From Flavobacteriales bacterium (GTDB lineage: Bacteria; Bacteroidota; Bacteroidia; Flavobacteriales; BACL11), in contig DUAL01000061.1 of NCBI GenBank assembly GCA_012960835.1, positions 1 to 7,226 on the forward strand: a stretch of DNA of 7,226 nt, read 5' to 3'. The notes below the pieces were generated by a model. That model made no database searches. It was not told the origin of the DNA and saw only the letters and a program-made list of their open reading frames with translations. The position numbers were made by a program, and so were the translations under genes. Shown here one piece after another: positions 1 through 5,725 of the stretch (its first letter is position 1; each line of letters starts with the position of its first letter).

Positions 1-41
1 GGAAGTAGTGCAAAAAAGTACGGTATTTTTTTATCATTCAT
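1..41 (-). CDS. possible start of next EPS-locus gene (partial)
   Basis: An ATG at 41-39 on the minus strand opens a frame with no stop to the window edge. It reads MNDKKIPYFFALL, a charged start followed by hydrophobic residues, as in the first part of a membrane protein. It lies 32 bases downstream of the wzc stop and on the same strand. Polysaccharide loci usually continue after wzc with flippase, polymerase or glycosyltransferase genes, so a membrane protein would fit. Only 13 full codons are visible, so chance is a real alternative and no function can be given. Confidence 0.3.
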   Translation of the reverse strand, partial: MNDKKIPYFFALL

Positions 42-73
42 CTTGTAAAATTAAGATGGTAGAGGTAAGGAAA

Positions 74-2518
74 TTATGATTTGTCATCTTCCTCATAATA
101 GCCATAACCACTTGAACCGTAACCATAGCTATAGCCGTAACCATAACCGTAACCGTAACCGTAACCATCATAGCTGTAACCGTAGGATTGACTCTGATTA
201 AAATCATTAATGATGATATGCAAATTTTTAATATAGTTCTGTTTAAATAAATTATTAATAGAGCCTAGCATATCACGTTTAGTAAAATTATGCCTTACAA
301 CATATAAATTAATATCAGCATATCTCATTAAAATTACGCCATCTGTAACAAGCCCTACTGGTGGCGTATCAATAATTATATAGTCATACGTTTTATTGAG
401 TTCTGTAATTAATTCTTGCATACTTTGACTATCCAATAACTCAGCAGGATTAGGGGGTGTTGGGCCTGATCCTATTACATCTAAACTTTCTATGTTAGTT
501 TTTTCAATTACTTCCTCCAAAGATGATCTGTTAATTAAATAACTGCTTAAACCTTTTGTTTCATTAATATTAAAATCTTTATGTAATTTTGGTTTTCTTA
601 AATCCCCGCCAATTAAAATTGTTTTATGGCCTGATGAAGCAAATATTCCAGCAAGATTCATAGCTATAAATGTTTTCCCTTCACCTCCAATTGAGGAAGT
701 GACAGTAATTATTTTATTGTCTTTTTCAGCTGCTAAATATTGAATATTTGTTCTTAGTGTCCGAAATGATTCAGTAATAATAGATTTTGAGGAAAGAGCA
801 ACAACCAAACTTTTTTCTTTTTCACTATGACCAATAAGGCCTAAAATCGGGATATTAGTACAATTTTCTAAATCTAATTTACTAGAGATAGTATCACTGA
901 AGAACTCTTTTGTTGAGATATATGCAATTGGAGAAATTAGTCCAAAGAATAAAGCGAAAAAATAAGTCAACCCCTTTTTTGGTTTTATTGGTTTTTCACT
1001 ATCTAATCTAGCAGGATCAATGACTTTATGATCCGATTCTGTTCCAGCTTTTGCAAGTGAAGCTTCATATCTTTTTTGTTGAAGATAAATTGAAGTTTGC
1101 TCATTATATTCATGTTTTCTTTTAAGAATTAAATAGCTTTTTTCTACTTTAGGCAATTTGTATATTTTATTGTTAAAAGAATTTATTCTAACTTTTAAAT
1201 CTTTCTCATAAATTAACGCAGAAGAAATAAGATTACTAACATTCTCAATAATAGTATTTTTTGTATATTGTATTTGAGAAAGAACGGCTTTATAAGCAGG
1301 ATTCTTTTCAGTAGTAGTTAATTGTAATTCGTCTTTTTTAGAACCTAATTGTAATAATTGATGAATTAAGCCATTTAACTCTGGGTTACTTATCCCCATT
1401 AATGTTGGAGACACTATGGAATGTACATCACTATCATCTTTTAAATAAGACAATAAGGATTGATAATATTTAATATTTACAGATTGCTCTGATAATGTAT
1501 TATCTAATTTTTGTTTCTGGAAGTAGGTTCCAAAATCTTTATTAACTATATCAAGATTTGGATTTTGTTTTCTAAAAACTTCTAGCTGATTTTCAATAAG
1601 TGTTAAGGAATCTTTTATTACAGAAAGTTGCTCATCAATAAAGTGAATGGTATTAATGGCCATTAAATTCTTCTCGTTCAAACTATTTCTTAAATAAATT
1701 TCTGTTAATTTATTAAGGATTTTTATGCTCTTTTTAGGCGTTCTTCCTTTAATGCTTAGCTTTAAAATAGAGGTTTCTTTATTTATAGGATTTATGCTTA
1801 TTTCTCTAATTAACTTTTGTGCAAACACATTCGTTTGGTGTAGTTTAAATGAAAATACTTTTCCATTTTCAATGATCTTATCTAAATTAAAAAATGGTGT
1901 TTTTTTAATTGTGAAAGAGAGAAAAATATTTGAAACTTTTTCGTCAAACTCAAATGTTTTGTCAATATTAATATTAGCTAATAATGTTTTGTCAAACTTC
2001 CCAGTTCTCAAATTGTATGGGAGATGATCTTTAGTACTTACAGAGAGCTGAAATTGATTTTCATTAATTATTTCTAATCCATATTCAACACCTGTTAATT
2101 GGATGTGTGAAGAATCAATAATAACTTTAAAAGGAGCATCTTTAAAAAGCTCATTAGTTTGAAAGAAACCGTGTTGGAAATAAGATAATCCTAAACCTAA
2201 TTCTTTAATTACTTTTTCAGTATTACTATAAGACTTTAAAATTATAATTTCGTTCTTTAAATTCTTCTTTCCACTAAAAAGTTCTAATCCTTCAAGTAAG
2301 TTCTCAGCACCTAATTGAGTATTGCTATCATCTCTGATTAAAAGTGTAGAAGAAACGCCATATTCAGGAATAGTATATCGGTTATTAAGAAATGCTAAAA
2401 AGCCAAAAAATAAAAAAGAAAGTAAAAAATAATGCCAAAAACGAAAATACTTAAATAGTATCGCTTTTATATCAATAGTTTCTGCCTGTTTTTGCTCTTC
2501 ATTTTGAGATTCGATCAT
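74..2518 (-). CDS. wzc: Wzc-like polysaccharide chain-length regulator and tyrosine autokinase
   Basis: Inner-membrane polysaccharide co-polymerase fused to a cytoplasmic BY-type tyrosine kinase. By family knowledge it controls chain length and export of capsule or exopolysaccharide with Wza, cycling through phosphorylation of its C-terminal tyrosines. Domains of the 814-residue protein: short cytoplasmic N-terminus, TM1 about 26-45, a large periplasmic Wzz-type region with predicted helical/coiled segments around 280-490, a Pro-rich stretch near 502-513, TM2 about 517-535, then the kinase. Visible kinase motifs are the E583-x2-R586-x2-R589 oligomerisation motif, Walker A at 607-616 (TSSIGGEGKT, K615), Walker A' at 634-641 (ILIGGDLR), PPNPAELL at 688-695 and Walker B IIID717. 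Residues 779-808 hold 14 tyrosines, mostly in Gly-Tyr repeats, followed by an acidic end EEDDKS. In Walker A' the first of the two usual aspartates is Gly637. The ATG lies one base after the wza stop, which suggests translational coupling. Length fits Bacteroidota relatives. Family assignment is secure; the polymer is unknown. Confidence 0.95.
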   Translation of the reverse strand: MIESQNEEQKQAETIDIKAILFKYFRFWHYFLLSFLFFGFLAFLNNRYTIPEYGVSSTLLIRDDSNTQLGAENLLEGLELFSGKKNLKNEIIILKSYSNTEKVIKELGLGLSYFQHGFFQTNELFKDAPFKVIIDSSHIQLTGVEYGLEIINENQFQLSVSTKDHLPYNLRTGKFDKTLLANINIDKTFEFDEKVSNIFLSFTIKKTPFFNLDKIIENGKVFSFKLHQTNVFAQKLIREISINPINKETSILKLSIKGRTPKKSIKILNKLTEIYLRNSLNEKNLMAINTIHFIDEQLSVIKDSLTLIENQLEVFRKQNPNLDIVNKDFGTYFQKQKLDNTLSEQSVNIKYYQSLLSYLKDDSDVHSIVSPTLMGISNPELNGLIHQLLQLGSKKDELQLTTTEKNPAYKAVLSQIQYTKNTIIENVSNLISSALIYEKDLKVRINSFNNKIYKLPKVEKSYLILKRKHEYNEQTSIYLQQKRYEASLAKAGTESDHKVIDPARLDSEKPIKPKKGLTYFFALFFGLISPIAYISTKEFFSDTISSKLDLENCTNIPILGLIGHSEKEKSLVVALSSKSIITESFRTLRTNIQYLAAEKDNKIITVTSSIGGEGKTFIAMNLAGIFASSGHKTILIGGDLRKPKLHKDFNINETKGLSSYLINRSSLEEVIEKTNIESLDVIGSGPTPPNPAELLDSQSMQELITELNKTYDYIIIDTPPVGLVTDGVILMRYADINLYVVRHNFTKRDMLGSINNLFKQNYIKNLHIIINDFNQSQSYGYSYDGYGYGYGYGYGYSYGYGSSGYGYYEEDDKS
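95..184 (-). repeat. hexanucleotide (GGT-TAC/TAT) repeat encoding Gly-Tyr tail of Wzc
   Basis: Read on the plus strand, this stretch is an imperfect tandem array of the hexamers gtaacc and ataacc, most regular at 140-166. On the coding strand it gives alternating Gly and Tyr codons. There are six consecutive Gly-Tyr pairs at residues 785-796, with further Ser-Tyr and Gly-Tyr pairs on both sides, making 14 tyrosines in residues 779-808. Because the unit is six bases, gain or loss of units would keep the frame and change only the number of tyrosines. The repeat is part of the wzc gene, not a separate element. Confidence 0.9.
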
Positions 2519-2519
2519 A

Positions 2520-3299
2520 TTATTCCGTAATTTTTAGAAATACATTTACCATAAGCGATAAAGTTGTAAGTGCCGATAAAACAATCTGAGATTGAGATTT
2601 TCTAAAAGTTCGATATTTAAGTGGTTCCACATAAATCATATCATCATTTCTAAGATAATAAAAATCGGATAAAAGCAATTGCTGATTGGTTAAATCAATA
2701 GTGTAAATCTTTTTCTTATTATTATGCGTTCTCACGATTTTTATTTTTTGTCTATTGGCATAATCGGACAAATCTCCTGCCAAGGCTAATGCTTCAAAAA
2801 TAGTTACGTTTTCTTTAAAAACTGGAAAAGTCCCTGGCTTATTTACTTCTCCTAAAATAGTAACTTGAAAATTGGCCAATTTTACAATTACAATGGCATC
2901 TTGCAGATATTCATCTACTACTTTCTGAACAGAAATTTTCGCCTCTTCCAAATTTTTTCCTAACAAAAATATCTTGCCAATAACAGGAATTTCAATCATG
3001 CCTAAACTATTGATAGTTGACCCATTCAAATACAAAGAAACCATTGAAGTGTTATTAGCAGATGAATTAGTGTTGGTTTCCACATTAAAAAATTCATAAG
3101 ATTTATCATTTGAACTTAAAACCCTTACAAATAAAACATCTCCTATTTCTAGATGATGAACCGGTGGAGTGATTATAATTTCTTTTTCTGTAATCGGATT
3201 ATTTTTCATATAAACAACCTTGCGCATAGGTATGCAAGCTTGTAATAACAGAAAACATAAAAGAAAAATAGTTGTCGAAACTCTACTTGTTTTTTTCAT
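2520..3299 (-). CDS. wza: Wza-like polysaccharide export outer-membrane lipoprotein
   Basis: Outer-membrane exit component for capsule or exopolysaccharide, expected to work with the Wzc protein encoded directly after it. The 259-residue protein starts with a lipoprotein signal: basic MKK, a hydrophobic run at 11-19 and lipobox LQAC with Cys22 as the lipidated residue. The residues after Cys22 (IPMRKVV) lack the acidic cluster used to send Bacteroidota lipoproteins to the cell surface, so I infer the inner face of the outer membrane. A Poly_export domain spans about 45-140, beginning LEIGDVLFVRV (50-60). An SLBB domain follows at about 143-195, with LGEVNKPGTFPV (149-160) and the ALALAGDL turn. 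The last 22 residues or so (238-255) are hydrophobic and may form the membrane-crossing helix seen at the end of Wza. It is shorter than E. coli Wza, as is common in this phylum. The stop is followed after one base by the wzc ATG. Confidence 0.93.
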   Translation of the reverse strand: MKKTSRVSTTIFLLCFLLLQACIPMRKVVYMKNNPITEKEIIITPPVHHLEIGDVLFVRVLSSNDKSYEFFNVETNTNSSANNTSMVSLYLNGSTINSLGMIEIPVIGKIFLLGKNLEEAKISVQKVVDEYLQDAIVIVKLANFQVTILGEVNKPGTFPVFKENVTIFEALALAGDLSDYANRQKIKIVRTHNNKKKIYTIDLTNQQLLLSDFYYLRNDDMIYVEPLKYRTFRKSQSQIVLSALTTLSLMVNVFLKITE

Positions 3300-3318
3300 A
3301 ATTCAGATTTTAATTTGC

Positions 3319-3326
3319 CAAAAATA
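3319..3326 (-). promoter_or_regulatory. weak candidate -7 box for wza-wzc
   Basis: On the minus strand the 48-base gap between maf and wza contains TATTTTTG, which matches the Bacteroidota -7 consensus TAnnTTTG. A transcript from it would have a leader of only about a dozen bases before the wza ATG. I find no TTG at the usual 17-23 base spacing upstream, and such boxes occur easily by chance in AT-rich DNA. It is recorded because this is the only gap between the housekeeping genes and the export genes large enough for a promoter. Confidence 0.2.
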
Positions 3327-3347
3327 CAAAATGTAGAGATGTTAACG

Positions 3348-3938
3348 CTATAAACCTACAAATTGTCTCAGCTTTTGATATAATTTTACTACCGGTAAGC
3401 CAACCACATTACAGTAAGATCCCTTAATTTTTTCAATACCAATTAAGCCAATCCACTCCTGAATGCCATAAGCCCCCGCTTTATCAAATGGCTGATACTC
3501 CTTGATATAATAGTCTATTTCTTCTATGCTAAGTATTTTGAAATGCACCTCTGTTTCAGATGTAAATACTTCTTGTTTATTTTTACTTGCTAAACATACT
3601 GATGTGATCACTTTGTGCTTATCTCCTGATAAAAATTGTAGCATTTCTTGTGCTTCTAACCTATCTTTTGGTTTGTTTAAAACCCTATCTCCTTTTACTA
3701 CAATAGTATCGGCTGTTATGAGTATTTCTTCACTTTTAAGCGTTTTTGATAAATTCTCTGATTTTTGTATTGCTAAAAATTCGGAAATTTCTTTCTCTTT
3801 TAAGTTTTTAGGATATTTTTCTTTTAAATCCTTAACCCTAATTTCAAAATCAATGCCCAAAGATTTTAATAGTTCTTGCCTTCTTGGGGAGACAGAGCCC
3901 AGAATTATTTTTTTGTCTTTTAATAAGTCGACTAACAT
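3348..3938 (-). CDS. maf: Maf family nucleoside triphosphate pyrophosphatase (YhdE type)
   Basis: Cytoplasmic house-cleaning enzyme that hydrolyses non-canonical or excess nucleoside triphosphates to monophosphate and pyrophosphate. The 196-residue length is normal for Maf. Visible motifs are the nucleotide-binding loop GSVSPRRQELL (14-24), the catalytic-region ITADTIV with Asp77, the NKP motif (Lys89), the LSGDKHKVITSV segment (103-114) and DKAGAYGIQEW near residue 153. The GIQ in the last motif, in place of the glutamate of the YceF class, suggests the dTTP/UTP-type (YhdE) subgroup by family knowledge; the substrate is inferred, not shown. The start codon lies a single base after the stop of the prenyltransferase gene (TAA-G-ATG), so the two are probably translated in a coupled way. 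It ends with TAG 48 bases before wza. Confidence 0.94.
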   Translation of the reverse strand: MLVDLLKDKKIILGSVSPRRQELLKSLGIDFEIRVKDLKEKYPKNLKEKEISEFLAIQKSENLSKTLKSEEILITADTIVVKGDRVLNKPKDRLEAQEMLQFLSGDKHKVITSVCLASKNKQEVFTSETEVHFKILSIEEIDYYIKEYQPFDKAGAYGIQEWIGLIGIEKIKGSYCNVVGLPVVKLYQKLRQFVGL

Positions 3939-3939
3939 C

Positions 3940-4926
3940 TTATTGTAAATAAAAATAAGTGAAAAGGGGAATAGAACAAATACCTAAAAGCATAATTATT
4001 TTACAAAACTGACTCAAATAGTAAAAGTCCTTTTTTGTTTTTGAATTGTATAATTTTAAAATAAAAAAAAGTAAAGCCGTTTGCAAAATAGCGGTATAAA
4101 TAATGGCGTATTTGTCCGTTCCCCAAATAAGTACTGATTCATAAATTTCACCATCCCATTTTACATTGTTTAGAGAAATTATTTGCAACTGGAAATACTG
4201 CCAAAAACCCACAATTCCCGCAACTAAAAAGGACAAACAAAATACAATTATTTTGGTTTTTCTGATGCCCAAAACAATAGCCAAAGTATGCGAATTTATA
4301 GCACTATCTCCTTCTTTATCTTCAATATCTTTTACAAATTCTCTGATTAAAGTAAGTAGAAAGGAGAAAAGTGCATAAACCAAAATTATTTTTAGAATCA
4401 TCCCTCCGCTTTCGTTTCCCGGAAAATGAATGTTTGGAATAATATCGAAAAGGGCTGTATTGACAAGAACTAAAGCGGTGAGAATGGCTACATGAATATT
4501 GCCAATTAAAAATGCTTTTTTCATGGATTTAGAATAGCGCCACAAAAAGAAAATACAATACACAAATACCAAACTATAAAGAGATTTCCCTATAAGGATG
4601 GCCAAATAAATTCCTGAAAAAAGTGCGAATATATTTAAGATAAAATACCAAATAATTGCAGTTCGAGCTTGAAAATGCACTCCTATAACCAAGCTGTCTT
4701 TTCTGTTAATTAAATCGGTTTCTACATCATAAATATCGTTAATAATATAGCCAGCAGCCGTTATAGTGATAGTAGTAAAAACAAACAATAAAAATTCAAG
4801 ATTGCTAAGTGCCGGAAAAGGTAAAAAAGTTTCAGTAAATGCTAAGCGAATAAAATACTGAGTCAGTGCTATAATCAGTAAGTTTTGAAAGCGAATCAAC
4901 CGTAAAGAAGCAGCAATTTTTTGCAT
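3940..4926 (-). CDS. UbiA-family prenyltransferase, geranylgeranylglycerol-phosphate geranylgeranyltransferase-like
   Basis: Polytopic inner-membrane prenyltransferase that moves a polyprenyl chain from its diphosphate to an acceptor. The 328 residues contain about eight or nine hydrophobic helices and both Asp-rich Mg/diphosphate motifs: N63-D64-xx-D67-xxx-D71 followed by N74-R75, and R195-E196-xxx-D200-xx-D203-xxx-D207. The REFVKDIEDKEGD form of the second motif and the overall look match Bacteroidota proteins usually labelled geranylgeranylglycerol-phosphate geranylgeranyltransferase, by similarity to the archaeal ether-lipid enzyme. The real acceptor in Bacteroidota is not known to me; a quinone precursor or a lipid is possible. 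It starts 7 bases after the DUF2520 gene and ends one base before maf, so it is very likely in one operon with them. Family call is firm, substrate is not. Confidence 0.9.
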   Translation of the reverse strand: MQKIAASLRLIRFQNLLIIALTQYFIRLAFTETFLPFPALSNLEFLLFVFTTITITAAGYIINDIYDVETDLINRKDSLVIGVHFQARTAIIWYFILNIFALFSGIYLAILIGKSLYSLVFVYCIFFLWRYSKSMKKAFLIGNIHVAILTALVLVNTALFDIIPNIHFPGNESGGMILKIILVYALFSFLLTLIREFVKDIEDKEGDSAINSHTLAIVLGIRKTKIIVFCLSFLVAGIVGFWQYFQLQIISLNNVKWDGEIYESVLIWGTDKYAIIYTAILQTALLFFILKLYNSKTKKDFYYLSQFCKIIMLLGICSIPLFTYFYLQ

Positions 4927-4933
4927 CTTATTT

Positions 4934-5659
4934 TTATTTTAGGATTTGATTAGTAATCAACTTATAAATACTTTTCAAATCTGCATCTTCTAACAAATCA
5001 ATCTGATTTTCTATGGTTTTCAAATCCTTTCTTTGGGCTGGACCTGTTTGTGCACTTAATGGAGAATTTTTTATAATTTTATTAGCAGTTTCTACAATAA
5101 GTGGCTTTAGCATCTCGAAATCCAAATCTGATTTTTTTAACAAATCCTCCGCAATATAATACATTTGATTAGAAAAATTACAAGCAAATACTGCTGCCAA
5201 ATGCAAGGTTTTCCTCTGCTTTTTATTAATTATATAAACAAAATTAGAGATACTTTTAGCCACTTCTAATAAAGTATTTTCAAAATCTATATCCTTAGCA
5301 GAAATACAAAAAGGAACCTTTTTTAAATCAAGAGGAATATTTTTACTAAAAGTTTGTAATGGATAAAACACCCCCCCATTTTCAATACTTATACTGCCAG
5401 AAGTATGGGCGAAAGGCATGTTTTTTATTTGGAATGCAACAGAAGTAATTGCATCATCATTTACTGCAATAATAGCAAAATCAGCTTTTTTTATTTTTCT
5501 AATATCCGTTCCAAAATCTGCATTGACCTTTTCGGCTAATGCCCTTGCATTATTTTCATTTTTACTAATTACTTGTATAATCTGATGACCTGCACCAAAT
5601 AAGGATATCCCTAAATGATGAGCAACATTGCCAGCTCCTATTAAAATAATTTTCTCCAT
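4934..5659 (-). CDS. DUF2520 Rossmann-fold protein (putative NADP-dependent oxidoreductase)
   Basis: Predicted cytoplasmic protein of 241 residues. The N-terminal half is a Rossmann dinucleotide-binding fold that opens MEKIILIGAGNVAHHLG, with the glycine motif G8-x-G10. The C-terminal half is DUF2520, recognised from FYPLQTFSK, the helix LHLAAVFACNFSNQ and the hallmark QTGPAQRKD. The arrangement resembles ketopantoate reductase/F420-type oxidoreductases, but the substrate is unknown. I chose the ATG at 5659. An in-frame ATG at 5725 would add 22 residues unlike the family, would put the glycine motif far from the N-terminus, and would lie upstream of the likely promoter. The gene is first in the minus-strand operon, 7 bases before the prenyltransferase. 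Codons 95-97 contain a run of seven G that could be prone to slippage; the frame is intact here. Confidence 0.9.
   Translation of the reverse strand: MEKIILIGAGNVAHHLGISLFGAGHQIIQVISKNENNARALAEKVNADFGTDIRKIKKADFAIIAVNDDAITSVAFQIKNMPFAHTSGSISIENGGVFYPLQTFSKNIPLDLKKVPFCISAKDIDFENTLLEVAKSISNFVYIINKKQRKTLHLAAVFACNFSNQMYYIAEDLLKKSDLDFEMLKPLIVETANKIIKNSPLSAQTGPAQRKDLKTIENQIDLLEDADLKSIYKLITNQILK
5371..5377. repeat. seven-base C/G homopolymer inside DUF2520 gene
   Basis: Seven consecutive C on the plus strand, read as G on the coding strand, form Gly95, Gly96 and the first base of Val97 of the DUF2520 protein. It stands out in a strongly AT-rich gene. Single-base slippage would shift the frame and truncate the protein before most of the DUF2520 domain. 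Seven is near the low end of lengths at which slippage matters, so regulation by this tract is only a possibility. Confidence 0.75.
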
Positions 5660-5678
5660 TGTTTTGAAGCGAAAGTAG

Positions 5679-5707
5679 TTGTTTAAGCAAACAAAATTAT
5701 AGTTTTG
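5679..5707 (+). promoter_or_regulatory. predicted promoter of ccsBA
   Basis: Plus-strand TTG at 5679-5681, an 18-base spacer and TAGTTTTG at 5700-5707 match the Bacteroidota pattern TTG-N17-23-TAnnTTTG. Transcription would begin near 5713, about a dozen bases before the ATG at 5726. There is no clear Shine-Dalgarno sequence; the bases before the ATG are AT-rich, as usual in this phylum. Confidence 0.55.
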
Positions 5708-5725
5708 CAAACTAATTATTTCCAA
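5692..5725 (-). promoter_or_regulatory. predicted promoter of the DUF2520-ubiA-maf operon
   Basis: Minus-strand TAATTTTG at 5699-5692 matches the Bacteroidota -7 box TAnnTTTG. A TTG at 5725-5723 lies 23 bases upstream, at the edge of the 17-23 spacing reported for this phylum. Transcription would start near 5686, giving a leader of roughly 25 bases before the ATG at 5659. This supports the shorter start of that gene. The box abuts the -7 box of the opposite promoter. Confidence 0.5.

Noticed and set aside
116..166. Possible CRISPR or non-coding tandem repeat array
   Set aside because: The repeat unit is six bases, there are no spacers, and it translates in frame as the Gly-Tyr tail of Wzc.
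1725..2027. 100-residue hydrophobic open frame on the plus strand opposite wzc
   Set aside because: It is antisense to the periplasmic domain of Wzc; the hydrophobic look comes from reading Lys/Asn/Glu codons in reverse. No promoter or family resemblance seen.
3526..3948. 140-residue open frame on the plus strand opposite maf
   Set aside because: It is antisense to an intact Maf gene with all family motifs; the Ser/Phe/Leu-rich translation is what the reverse of a Lys/Glu-rich gene gives.
4166..4378. 70-residue open frame on the plus strand opposite the prenyltransferase
   Set aside because: Antisense shadow of a gene with both catalytic motifs intact; no independent support.
5660..5725. 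Longer version of the DUF2520 protein starting at 5725
   Set aside because: The extra 22 residues do not resemble the family, they push the glycine-rich loop away from the N-terminus, and the start would abut the divergent ccsBA start and lie upstream of the predicted promoter.
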